Source: UBA8437 sp003445035
GTDB taxonomy: Bacteria > Planctomycetota > Planctomycetia > Planctomycetales > Planctomycetaceae
Length of the DNA stretch: 15,056 nucleotides
Reading direction: 5' to 3'
NCBI GenBank assembly: GCA_937901285.1
Contig: CALCHI010000415.1
Location: forward strand, 1-15,056
How positions within the stretch are numbered: position 1 is the stretch's first letter; every line of letters begins with the position of its first letter. Below are positions 6,912 to 15,056 of the stretch, piece by piece. A model generated the notes under the pieces. It was given only the letters and a program-made list of their open reading frames with translations, was not told where the DNA came from and made no database searches. The position numbers were made by a program, and so were the translations under genes.

Positions 6912-7062
6912 GAGAAAAGAAGGAAGAAAAGCGAATGAAACCGAGAATTACTGGGTCGCGCGTCACGAAAGTCCGTCTGCCATCAAAGCAGGCCGAGAAC
7001 AAACTGGAGCGATGTGAAAACGCGGAGAAATAGGCGGGAAAGAGATTAAACCCCGCGTCTGC

Positions 7063-7091
7063 ACGTTACTCGGATCAACAAAGGAAGTCAA
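7063..7091 (-). promoter_or_regulatory. Candidate sigma-70-like promoter for the FHA gene
   Basis: On the minus strand TTGACT (7086-7091) is five of six to the -35 consensus. It is 17 bases from TAACGT (7063-7068), only three of six to the -10 consensus. It would leave a leader of about 245 bases before the ATG. The weak -10 keeps confidence low. Confidence 0.25.
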
Positions 7092-7107
7092 CGAATTTGG
7101 CAATTCG
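7092..7107 (-). terminator. Weak hairpin downstream of lipM
   Basis: CGAATT (7092-7097) and AATTCG (7102-7107) form a perfect 6-bp stem with a 4-base loop. On the minus strand TTGACTTCCTTTGTT follows, which is moderately T-rich. It lies about 80 bases beyond the lipM stop. The stem is short and A/T-rich, so it is at best a weak terminator for the operon. Confidence 0.2.
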
Positions 7108-7185
7108 CCGTTGGTTTTGGTCGTCCAGGCGGCTGTCACGCCACTACGATCGGGACGTTGAGGAGAGTCGGGCGGAGTGTCCGGA

Positions 7186-7925
7186 TCATGTGCCAGGTTG
7201 CAGATCGGTCTGCTGGGCGATTTCCTGCAACTCCACGTTGCTGATGGGTTTGTGGGCGAGTTGCCAGCCGAGGGACATGGCGATCGTCCGGGCCATCAAC
7301 TCGGGAAAATCTTCAGGGAGAACCAGTTCGGGGACGAGATCTTCCAGCCCGACAAACTCGGGGGCATGTGATGAACTGCGTAGCAACAAGCTGCCGTGTT
7401 GCAGTACGGCACCTCGTCGCCGTCGCTGGGCACTGCCGAGCACCTTGTGTTTCCCACAGACGACATCTTCAGCAGCAGAACGTGCGAAGCACAGTGCCGG
7501 CTTGTCAGTGCCATCCGCGATCTCTCGGAGTCCCAGCCCCGCAATTGGGCCGCCGGCCAGTGTGGCCAACTGGTCGATGACGGATCGGTGAACGACATCA
7601 TAGAGATCTGTGCCGGGAGCGGCGTTGGGGTCACCGGCCGGGACGACGCAGGAATAGGTCCATTCGTGGTGGTGGACGATGGCCCCGCCTCCAGAGAGTC
7701 GTCGGACATGGTCAAGCCCGGCGACGTGTGGGTTTGAGTCCAGGGCGTCAGGTTTTTGGAAGTAGCCCAGGGACACGGTGGGACGGGACCATGCGTAGAC
7801 CCTCACCGTGGGTTGCCCGCTTTGGAGAGCCATGTTGAGAAGCCACTCGTCGCATGCCATGTTCCAGCGGCCGGGATGAGCGGTTCCGGTTTCGACGATC
7901 CGACAGGTGGATGACGGCGTGACCA

Positions 7926-7926
<1 letters not shown>
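7186..7926 (-). CDS. lipM: LipM-type octanoyltransferase (lipoate attachment to GcvH)
   Basis: This 246-residue protein belongs to the biotin/lipoate ligase and octanoyltransferase fold. Visible motifs are RRLSGGGAIVHHHEWTYSCV (75-94), the family's RRxxGGGxVxH signature, and CGKHKVLGSAQRRRRG (157-172) with the conserved lysine (K161), followed by VLQHGSLLL. C146 in PALCFARSAAEDVV aligns by eye with the catalytic Cys of Bacillus LipM (AACFDAPS-like). There is no extra C-terminal domain as in full-length LplA. LipM moves octanoate from acyl carrier protein to GcvH; lipoyl synthase, absent here, then adds sulfur. Its place at the end of the gcv operon fits exactly. Its ATG overlaps the gcvPB stop by one base (TGATG), implying translational coupling. 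A lipoate-ligase activity cannot be excluded. Confidence 0.85.
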
Positions 7927-9416
<1,490 letters not shown>

Positions 9417-9421
9417 GGTGG

Positions 9422-10825
9422 TCAGGCGGGTTTGGTGAGTGTTTTGGGGGTCGCTGAATTTTCGGATGTTGCGGCCAGCGACTCGACCAGTCGGTCGATT
9501 TCCTCTCGAGTACGTTGTTCGGTGACCGCGACCAGCAATGTCTGGTCGGCAGCTTCGCCGAGTGATTCTCGAAGGCGGGGAAACCGTCCAAGTGCGGGGC
9601 CGAGGTCAAAGCCGGCATCGGCCGCGCGGTTGATCACGTCGGTGGCATCGCCCTGACATCTCAAGGTGAATTCCTTGAAGAAGGGGCGGGAGAACATCAG
9701 TTCGAAGCCGGGCAGTTCACCGAGTCTCTCGGCTGCGTAGTGCGATTTGCGGCAGCACAGTTCGGCAACGTCCACCAGCCCCTGGCGGCCCAGCAGCGAC
9801 AGGTAGACCGTGGCTCGTATGGCCAGCAGGCCCTGGTTGGTGCAGATGTTCGACGTGGCCTTTTCTCGACGGATGTGTTGCTCACGGGCCTGGAGGTTGA
9901 GTACGAAGCAACGTTGGCCGTTGCGATCGACGGTCTGTCCGATCAACCGGCCCGGCATCTGCCGGACGTGGTCCTGGCGGCAGGCGAGAATGCCCAGGAA
10001 CGGGCCACCATACTGAGCCGGGATGCCCAGAGACTGCCCCTCGGCCACAGCGATATCGGCACCGCATTCGGCAGGAGTTTTGAGCAGTCCGAGGCTCAGA
10101 GGATCAAAGCTGACGATGGCCAACGCGCCGACGTCGTGAGCCGCCTGGCAGAGCGGTTCGAGTTCTTCCAGGGCACCGAAAACGTTGGGCTGCTGAATGA
10201 CCAGGCAACAGGTCTCCTCGTTGAGCGAGTCGGCAACGATGTTGACGTCGGCCGCTCCGTCCGGTGTGGCGATGACGTCGAGTTGGCACGACAGGTTCCC
10301 GAGATAGGTCTCAAGAACCTCCTGGTATTCGGGGTGCAGCGATCCCAGCACCACGACCCGGTTGTACCGCTTGGTGACTCTCATGGCCATGAAGACCGCC
10401 TCGCTGACGGCGGTGCCGCCCTCGTAGAGGCTGGCGTTGGAGACCTCCATTCCGGTCAGTTGGCAGACCAGGGTCTGGAACTCGAAGAATGCCTGCAGGC
10501 TGCCCTGGCTGGCCTCCGCCTGGTACGGGGTGTAGGCGGTATAGAACTCGCCCCGTGAAGCAACCTCGTCGACAGCGGCGGGGATGAAGTGGTCGTAGAC
10601 GCCTCCGCCCATCAGGCAGACCCGTGAGGAACCACCGCAGTTGGCTGCGGCGAGTTTGCGAAGGTGCATTTCCAGTTCGGGTTCGGAGAAACCGGTGGGC
10701 AGGTCGAGCAGTCCGTCGACCTGAAGGTGATCGGGGACCTGTTCGAAGAGCTCGTCGATTGACTCGGCACCGATTGCCTCGAGCATCGAACGGATGTCGT
10801 CGGGGGTGTTGAATAGGTAGGCCAC
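9422..10825 (-). CDS. gcvPA: Glycine dehydrogenase (decarboxylating) subunit 1
   Basis: This 467-residue protein is the N-terminal half of the split P-protein and pairs with GcvPB to form the active decarboxylase. Family signatures include MAYLFNTPDDIRSMLEAIG at the start, CLMGGGVYDHFIPAAVDE, the block YTAYTPYQAEASQGSLQAFF, LTGMEVSNASLYEGGTA and REKATSNICTNQGLLAI, the last very typical of GcvPA. The start codon is GTG (10823-10825), supported by the family-typical N-terminus although no Shine-Dalgarno is visible. The length is slightly above the usual 440-450 residues because of the C-terminal tail. It lies 41 bases after gcvH. P-proteins split into two chains are typical of Bacillus, Thermus and many other bacteria, whereas E. 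coli has a single chain. Confidence 0.97.
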   Translation of the reverse strand: MAYLFNTPDDIRSMLEAIGAESIDELFEQVPDHLQVDGLLDLPTGFSEPELEMHLRKLAAANCGGSSRVCLMGGGVYDHFIPAAVDEVASRGEFYTAYTPYQAEASQGSLQAFFEFQTLVCQLTGMEVSNASLYEGGTAVSEAVFMAMRVTKRYNRVVVLGSLHPEYQEVLETYLGNLSCQLDVIATPDGAADVNIVADSLNEETCCLVIQQPNVFGALEELEPLCQAAHDVGALAIVSFDPLSLGLLKTPAECGADIAVAEGQSLGIPAQYGGPFLGILACRQDHVRQMPGRLIGQTVDRNGQRCFVLNLQAREQHIRREKATSNICTNQGLLAIRATVYLSLLGRQGLVDVAELCCRKSHYAAERLGELPGFELMFSRPFFKEFTLRCQGDATDVINRAADAGFDLGPALGRFPRLRESLGEAADQTLLVAVTEQRTREEIDRLVESLAATSENSATPKTLTKPA

Positions 10826-10866
10826 GAGGCGTCTCGCTCGGAATTCGACGTGAACCGTGACAGCCG

Positions 10867-11253
10867 TCAGTGCCCGGCCGATTGACAGTGTTCTCGGTAG
10901 GCGGTTTCGTCGAGTAGGGCGTCGGCGGCCGAGGCGTCGGTGACGGCCACGCGGATCATCCAGCCTCGTCCGAACGGGTCTTCACCCAGCGCGTCGAGAT
11001 CGTCGGGCAACCCCGTGTTGACCTCGGTGACTTCACCGGCGACCGGTGCGTAGAGGTCACTGACGGCCTTGACACTTTCGACCTCGCCGAAGATCTCACC
11101 GGCATCAAGCGTCCGCCCCACTTCGGGCAAATCGACAAACACCAGGTCGGTCAAGGCTTCGACGGCGAAATCGGTGATCCCGACGGTGGCAATTTCGCCG
11201 TCGAGATGGAGCCACTCATGGCTCTTGGAAAATTTCAAGGTGGCCGGGTCCAT
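10867..11253 (-). CDS. gcvH: Glycine cleavage system H protein
   Basis: This 128-residue lipoyl carrier shuttles the aminomethyl intermediate from the P-protein to the T-protein and is reoxidised by the L-protein. The lipoyl-lysine site is GEVESVKAVSDLYAPVAGEV (57-76), with K62 as the predicted modified residue. SHEWLHLDGEIATVGITDFA (11-30) is the family's N-terminal signature. Length is normal. The ATG at 11251-11253 is preceded by GGAG at a spacing of about 10 bases, one of the better ribosome binding sites in this operon. It lies between rpiB and gcvPA. It should be both a substrate of the neighbouring LipM and a partner of GcvPA/GcvPB. The T-protein gene is not in this window. Confidence 0.97.
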   Translation of the reverse strand: MDPATLKFSKSHEWLHLDGEIATVGITDFAVEALTDLVFVDLPEVGRTLDAGEIFGEVESVKAVSDLYAPVAGEVTEVNTGLPDDLDALGEDPFGRGWMIRVAVTDASAADALLDETAYREHCQSAGH

Positions 11254-11294
11254 CGTTGTCCAACTCCGTTTTGCTCGCGTGTGCGTCCATGTCC

Positions 11295-11311
11295 GCGATC
11301 GGGCAGATCGC
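11295..11311. repeat. Inverted repeat between rpiB and gcvH
   Basis: GCGATC (11295-11300) and GATCGC (11306-11311) are perfect inverted copies with a 5-base loop. They lie in the 78-base rpiB-gcvH gap, about 42 bases before the gcvH ATG. There is no T-tract, so it is not a terminator; it might be an RNA-processing or stability hairpin that lets gcv genes be expressed differently from rpiB. Confidence 0.3.
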
Positions 11312-11331
11312 TGTTCCGATGGTTGGCCCGG

Positions 11332-11796
11332 CTATTCGGATGCCGGTGCCGATTGTTCGTGAAGCTCGTGCTCGGCGATCTTTTCAACTCGTCGAGCGTG
11401 TCGCCCCCCTTCGAATTCCGTTTCCAGCCAGATCTCAATCATGCGGTTGACCAGTCGGTCGCCGAGCAGGTCAGCCGAGAGGCACAGAACATTCGAGTCG
11501 TTGTGCCGTCGGCTCATGCCGGCCGTGAGGTCGTCGTGGCAGTTGGCCGCTCGGACCCCGGAGAACTTGTTGGCGACGATGCACATCCCCATCCCCGTGC
11601 CACAGATCAGGATGCCCCGGGCGGCAGTCCCGTCGGAAACAGCTCCGGCAACAGACGCTGCGAAGTCGGGGTAGTCAACGCTCTCGGTCGACTCCGGTCC
11701 ATGGTCCAGTCCGTCGTGTCCGAGTTCGGTCAGCAGGGCGAGGACCTTGCCCTTGACGGTGAAACCGCGGTGGTCGCTGGCGACGGCAATCTTCAT
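11332..11796 (-). CDS. rpiB: Ribose-5-phosphate isomerase B (RpiB/LacAB family)
   Basis: This 154-residue protein interconverts ribose 5-phosphate and ribulose 5-phosphate in the pentose phosphate pathway. Signatures are KIAVASDHRGFTVK (2-15, with D8 and H9), ESVDYPDFA (38-46), ILICGTGMGMCIVANKFSGV (62-81) with the catalytic-base Cys C65, and SRRHNDSNVLCL (95-106) with H98. Length is normal for RpiB. The ATG at 11794-11796 is preferred over the TTG two codons upstream because MKIAVASDH is the usual family start; no Shine-Dalgarno precedes either. It sits 48 bases after the arginine-phosphatase fusion gene, a neighbour it also has in Bacillus. Allose-6-phosphate isomerase activity, known in some RpiB enzymes, cannot be excluded. 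Confidence 0.95.
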   Translation of the reverse strand: MKIAVASDHRGFTVKGKVLALLTELGHDGLDHGPESTESVDYPDFAASVAGAVSDGTAARGILICGTGMGMCIVANKFSGVRAANCHDDLTAGMSRRHNDSNVLCLSADLLGDRLVNRMIEIWLETEFEGGRHARRVEKIAEHELHEQSAPASE

Positions 11797-11844
11797 GGTC
11801 AATGGGGGGGTTGGAGAACGGGGGAGAAGGTCCGTGTCGGAGAA

Positions 11845-12987
11845 TCAACTCGGCGAGTCGTCGAGCAACTCGTCGATCAGTTGCTGAAGATGGGATTGTA
11901 TGGCGTGGCAACACTCCGCGTACACCGTCGATGACCCGCCGATCGGATCGTCTATGTCAGCTCCGTTGACGTTAAGGAGGCGGACCCGGGAGGCGGCGTC
12001 GGGCCAGGCTTCGAGGATCGAATCGCGATGCCCTTTCGTCATCGTGACCAGGTGGTCCGCTTGGACCGCTAACTCGGCAGTCAGCGGCTGGCTGACGTGC
12101 GAAGCGAATTCGATTCCCCTTTCCCTGAGACTCTCGGCCGCTTCCAGGCTGATCGGGCTTCCCCCATAGGCGGCCACGCCGGCCGAACCCACCAGGAAAC
12201 CCCGATCCACCAGCTCCTCGTCCCGGCATTGTAACTGTTCGGCCAGCATTTTGCGAAACAACGCTTCGGCCATCGGTGAACGACAGGTGTTGCCCGTGCA
12301 GACGAAGACCACCGCCCGGCAAGCCATCCTCGCCACCGTGGCGGCTCCCACCGCACCCTCGTGGGTGACTTCCCACCCATCCTTTCGGATTCGGATCGTC
12401 GTGTCTCCGCCGGCGAATCTCGACGGGCCGGCCTGAAGGATCAACGAGGCTGAGCCGCAGGAGTCGGGGGACGGATCACCGGTGTTGGTCAGGTCCAGCG
12501 GCCGGGCCAGCAGGAGAGTGTCGGCGAGATCGAGCAGCCCGCGAGGCACTTCGTGTGCGGGCACCCGCACCGGCAGCCGCTGGGTGTCTGACACGCGGGT
12601 CCACCACGAAGCGGAGCAGTTGTTGGGAGGCGTGGCTCGGGGGGCGAGGTCCATCACGACGGGGGCCGGCCAGCAGCGACGTGCCAACCGCTGCACCAGT
12701 TCGTCGGAATCTGTCGGAATTGATGCGAGTCCGAGCAAACTCGGGGCGTCCGGGCCCAGGACCACCAGGTCGGGTTGTGCGTTGGAGCCGGCCGAGGGTT
12801 CGATGGGATCCGTCGGCATCAGCAGCGATTCGGCGGCGGCGGGATGAGAGCTGGAACCGACCATGTGGTAGCCAGCCTCGTCGGGGATCACCACCAGTTG
12901 GCCGTCAGCGACTTTTTCGGCTGCGAGAGTGACCGCCCGGGCCACCGCCTGCTCGTCGCCACCGCGGATATCCAATACCTCGGCCAT
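11845..12987 (-). CDS. Fusion: degenerate Sua5/YrdC-like domain plus YwlE-type protein-arginine phosphatase
   Basis: This 380-residue fusion starts at ATG 12985-12987, with AGGTG 6 bases upstream. Residues about 10-205 resemble Sua5/YrdC/YwlC, which makes threonylcarbamoyl-AMP for tRNA modification, but key motifs are eroded: the PTETVYGL-like motif reads PDEAGYHMVG, no KxRP is found, and the late STVVD-like end reads TTIRIR. Still visible are CWPAPVVMDL and RVPAHEVPRGL. This half is probably non-catalytic. Residues about 225-375 form a complete low-molecular-weight phosphatase: P-loop CTGNTCRS (C230, R236) and the general acid in DIDDPIGGSSTVY (D347). The Thr at P-loop position 234 is the residue that gives Bacillus YwlE its phospho-arginine preference, whereas tyrosine phosphatases usually have Ile. 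The likely role is removal of phosphate from protein arginine; tyrosine activity is the alternative. Confidence 0.85.
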   Translation of the reverse strand: MAEVLDIRGGDEQAVARAVTLAAEKVADGQLVVIPDEAGYHMVGSSSHPAAAESLLMPTDPIEPSAGSNAQPDLVVLGPDAPSLLGLASIPTDSDELVQRLARRCWPAPVVMDLAPRATPPNNCSASWWTRVSDTQRLPVRVPAHEVPRGLLDLADTLLLARPLDLTNTGDPSPDSCGSASLILQAGPSRFAGGDTTIRIRKDGWEVTHEGAVGAATVARMACRAVVFVCTGNTCRSPMAEALFRKMLAEQLQCRDEELVDRGFLVGSAGVAAYGGSPISLEAAESLRERGIEFASHVSQPLTAELAVQADHLVTMTKGHRDSILEAWPDAASRVRLLNVNGADIDDPIGGSSTVYAECCHAIQSHLQQLIDELLDDSPS

Positions 12988-13013
12988 CAACGCACCTGTC
13001 CCCGGTGATTGCC

Positions 13014-13934
13014 TCAGTCGGTGTACCGCTCACGACTCCAGTCACAAGCCAACTCGACGAGAGTTTCGAGCGTCTGGTGGTTGGCACTGCAGGCGACAAT
13101 GCCCGGCAGCCGTAGCATGTCGGCCCGCTCGTCCATCCACAACTCGTCAAAGTGAACGCTTTGACCGTCGTGGACCCAGACCGCATCACCCCCCAGGATT
13201 CTGGCGATCTGCAACGACACCGGAAAGTCGTAGATGTTGGGTGAGTGAATCAACGAGCCGCCGAAGTGGCCGTCGGCCAGGAGCGGGTAAATGCTGCCCG
13301 GCATGTCGTCGGGAGCGACTCCCTCGAGCCCCCTCGCAGTGACGTCCTCGGCTCGTGCAGAATCGTGCTCCTGGAACCCGATCAGGTAGATCCGTGGTGA
13401 GTCTGGACGGGTGGCGGGGTCAACCGGTGTGATCGCATCGAGAACTTCGCGAGCCGGTTGCAGCGGATCGTCCGGACCACAACGTATCGTCTGTCCGATT
13501 GCCTCGACCCAGGTCCCTTCGGGACCCATTTCGGGGAGGTAGACCAACGAGTAGTGCAGCGTCTCGCGAGTCCGTAGCGAGAGCATCACCGCGTAGCCGT
13601 CGCCTGTCTGGTCACGGTACTGCCGTGTGCCATCGATCGGGTCCAGGGCAATGGTCCAGGCCGCGTCGTCGGCGAACAGGTGCAGGTCGCCGTTCTCTTC
13701 TTCGGCCTCAATCCTCGCCTGGCGAAACACCGTGTCGCGATCTCGCAACGCTCCCACCAGCAGCTCCTGGACGCTGATGTCGGCCAGTGTCAGTGCGTCG
13801 GTCAGGTGGCTGCCAGAGGTCTTTCCCGGCAGCGAGATGTTGAAGCCACGAATTCGACGGGCCAGGGCTCCACCCCAGCGCAGCACTTCGGGCATTTCTC
13901 GCGACAGGGCCGAGGTGAGATCGCCGAGTGTCAT
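13014..13934 (-). CDS. Inositol monophosphatase family phosphatase
   Basis: This 306-residue protein carries the metal-dependent sugar/inositol phosphatase fold. Motifs are KTSGSHLTDALTLADISVQE (38-57), the acidic EEE at 78-80, WTIALDPIDGTRQY (93-106) with ligands D98 and D101, and the late motif NIYDFPVSLQIARILGGDAV (233-252) with D236, where many relatives have WD. All metal ligands are present, so it should be active. The family includes inositol-1-phosphatase, fructose-1,6-bisphosphatase, CysQ-type 3'-phosphoadenosine phosphatase and histidinol phosphatase; sequence reading does not decide the substrate. It is apparently cytosolic, with no signal peptide. It is the first gene of the seven-gene minus-strand run and starts 107 bases from a divergent gene. 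The stop is 26 bases before the fusion gene's ATG. Confidence 0.9.
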   Translation of the reverse strand: MTLGDLTSALSREMPEVLRWGGALARRIRGFNISLPGKTSGSHLTDALTLADISVQELLVGALRDRDTVFRQARIEAEEENGDLHLFADDAAWTIALDPIDGTRQYRDQTGDGYAVMLSLRTRETLHYSLVYLPEMGPEGTWVEAIGQTIRCGPDDPLQPAREVLDAITPVDPATRPDSPRIYLIGFQEHDSARAEDVTARGLEGVAPDDMPGSIYPLLADGHFGGSLIHSPNIYDFPVSLQIARILGGDAVWVHDGQSVHFDELWMDERADMLRLPGIVACSANHQTLETLVELACDWSRERYTD

Positions 13935-14041
13935 CGTCGATCGAGACTAACGCATTGTCCGTCGCGAGGGAATCGACCGGGTTGGCCGTTCTGCCGGCTG
14001 CCAGTAGGATGCCTGGACAAGTCGACAAGAGGAGAAATCGG
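13935..14041. promoter_or_regulatory. Divergent promoter region
   Basis: These 107 bases separate the minus-strand operon start from the plus-strand exported-protein gene and must hold the start signals of at least the latter. For the plus strand, TTGGCC (13982-13987) and TAGGAT (14005-14010) are 17 bases apart, each four of six to the sigma-70 consensus. For the minus strand I found no convincing pair. A direct repeat of GACAAG (14014-14019 by position, again at about 14024) precedes the ribosome binding site. Confidence 0.45.
14030..14034 (+). promoter_or_regulatory. Strong Shine-Dalgarno of the exported-protein gene
   Basis: AGGAG at 14030-14034 lies 7 bases before the ATG at 14042, an ideal spacing that fixes the start of a gene whose end is outside the window. 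Confidence 0.75.
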
Positions 14042-15056
14042 ATGGCCTTCGACAACAGGGAATGGTGGAGCCGCGGAAATCTGATGTCTTCAGCGGTGGT
14101 GGCAGCGATTGTGGCCTCCGGCCTCGTCTCTCTACACGCCGAGCATCCCCATGCCGCTCCGCAGGTGACCAGTCTGACCAATCCCAAGGTCCGTTTTCGT
14201 ACGACCGAGGCGCACCACGTGGTGTTGACCAACGGCGAGGTGACCGCGGTGATCGTCGACAATTCGGCAGTGACCGGAGGCCCACTGAAGGCCGACCACC
14301 GTGCCGGTTACAACGGCGTCGCACAGCTGACCCATCGGCGGCGTCCCGACAACATCTTCCGGGCTCCCTACGCGGGGATCAACTACGAACACATTCACGA
14401 TGGGACCCTTGCGGTGTCGCGTGAGAAGTTCGAGCCCCGGGTGTCGCCGATGCAGTTGCGGATCGTCGATCGAAGCACCGTCGAGTTGTACCAGCCGCCG
14501 ACGAAGAACTGGAAATTGGAGAGTTGCGGGCGGTATCGGCTGCTCGAGGACGGAGCGATCGAGTACACATTCGAGTGCATCCCACGTGCCAGGACCTTCC
14601 AGCAGGGGTTCATCGGTCTGTTCTGGGCCAGTTACATCGATCGGCCCGAGGACAAGGCGGTTCACTTTCGAGGTCGGCGACTGGAGACCGAGGGGCCTGG
14701 CGAGTGGATCAAGTGGCTGCCTCCCTCACACGGAGTGGCCAGCACGCATCGCCCGGAGGGTGCCAGGTTGCCGAAAGTGGTCAACGGTTTTCCACTGACG
14801 CTGGTCAACCACCCGTCGCGATTTGTCTACACATCGCCCTGGTACTACGGCGTCAGCCACGGCATGGCGTTGGCCCAGGTGTTCCGTCGGCGTGACCGGA
14901 TCTGGATGGCTCAGTCTCCAACCGGCGGGGGGGCGACCAATCCGGCCTGGGATTTCCAGTGGTTCGTCCCCGATTACCAGGTGAACCAGGCCTACGGATT
15001 CGTGATGCGAGCCGTCTACGTGCCTTACGAGAGCCGCGAGCAGGTGGCTCGTGCTG
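14042..15056 (+). CDS. Exported protein of unknown function (3' end outside window)
   Basis: The frame from ATG 14042 stays open to the right edge, with 338 codons visible. The N-terminus MAFDNREWWSRGNLM is followed by the hydrophobic SSAVVAAIVASGLVSLHA and a plausible signal-peptidase site near residues 33-39 (LHA or PHA), so the protein is probably exported. The mature part begins VTSLTNPKVRFRTTEAHHVV and is rich in aromatic and charged residues: GYNGVAQLTHRRRPDNIFR, GINYEHIHDGTL, GLFWASYIDRPED, WYYGVSHGMALAQVFRRRDR and NPAWDFQWFVPDYQ. This looks like a beta-sandwich fold, perhaps a sugar-related mutarotase-like or hydrolase-associated domain, but I recognise no family and assign no function. 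A stretch such as AHHVVLTNGEVTAVI suggests beta strands. Only one Cys pair candidate (SCGRY, FECIP) is seen. Confidence 0.85.
   Translation, partial: MAFDNREWWSRGNLMSSAVVAAIVASGLVSLHAEHPHAAPQVTSLTNPKVRFRTTEAHHVVLTNGEVTAVIVDNSAVTGGPLKADHRAGYNGVAQLTHRRRPDNIFRAPYAGINYEHIHDGTLAVSREKFEPRVSPMQLRIVDRSTVELYQPPTKNWKLESCGRYRLLEDGAIEYTFECIPRARTFQQGFIGLFWASYIDRPEDKAVHFRGRRLETEGPGEWIKWLPPSHGVASTHRPEGARLPKVVNGFPLTLVNHPSRFVYTSPWYYGVSHGMALAQVFRRRDRIWMAQSPTGGGATNPAWDFQWFVPDYQVNQAYGFVMRAVYVPYESREQVARA

Larger units (their letters stand above)
6812..7185. other. 374-base non-coding stretch upstream of the FHA gene
   Basis: No open frame here looks like a protein, and the stretch is more A/T- and purine-rich on the plus strand than its surroundings, notably 6910-6950. 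It contains a GCCTGA-TT-TCAGGC inverted repeat (6835-6848), four TGTCC repeats (6884-6911), a candidate minus-strand promoter (7063-7091) and a CGAATT-TGGC-AATTCG inverted repeat (7092-7107). It probably holds the 3' end of the glycine-cleavage operon transcript and the control region and 5' leader of the FHA gene. I see no tRNA or recognisable riboswitch. Confidence 0.6.

Noticed and set aside
6147..6938. Cys/Ser-rich open frame on the plus strand opposite the FHA gene
   Set aside because: Its poly-Cys run is just the reverse reading of the CAG/CAA glutamine tract.
11254..11331. Possible glycine riboswitch before gcvH
   Set aside because: The gap is only 78 bases and lacks the conserved glycine-aptamer core sequences. 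Only a simple 6-bp hairpin is present.

Overview
The window is GC-rich bacterial DNA, most likely from a planctomycete. The clues are a WD40 protein with a very long Ala/Lys-rich helical insert, several FHA-domain proteins, two small proteins that resemble planctomycete conserved hypotheticals from memory, sparse Shine-Dalgarno sequences and a split glycine decarboxylase. The taxonomic call rests on recollection and style, not on a search. No rRNA, tRNA, CRISPR array or mobile element was seen.

Left part, plus strand (1-5077). The window opens inside a large WD40 protein: the tail of one propeller-like segment, about 280 residues of Ala/Lys-rich helix, then seven WD40 repeats. A terminator-like hairpin follows, then a second compound hairpin in the leader of a divergent uronate-isomerase-family protein. 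Close behind is a regulatory phosphatase with the order FHA, GAF, PP2C/SpoIIE. It ends tail-to-tail with the next gene, and the two stop codons share one CTAG.

Middle part, minus strand (5074-6811). Two small conserved-looking proteins (93 and 65 aa) lie downstream of an FHA protein with a long acidic linker and a Gln/Met-rich tract. Together with the phosphatase this looks like a phospho-threonine signalling neighbourhood. A 374-base gene-free stretch (6812-7185) holds this group's probable control region.

Right part, minus strand (7186-13934). Seven tightly packed genes read right to left: an inositol-monophosphatase-family enzyme; a fusion of a degenerate Sua5/YrdC domain with a YwlE-like protein-arginine phosphatase; rpiB; gcvH; gcvPA; gcvPB; and a LipM-type octanoyltransferase. 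GcvH carries the lipoyl arm, GcvPA/GcvPB form the decarboxylase that loads it, and LipM would attach the octanoyl precursor of lipoate to GcvH. The operon is therefore a nearly self-contained glycine-cleavage module without gcvT. The YwlC-YwlE-RpiB part recalls the Bacillus ywlC-ywlE-ywlF(rpiB)-glyA neighbourhood.

Right edge (14042-15056, plus). A divergently transcribed gene with a strong ribosome binding site encodes an exported protein I do not recognise. It runs off the end of the window.
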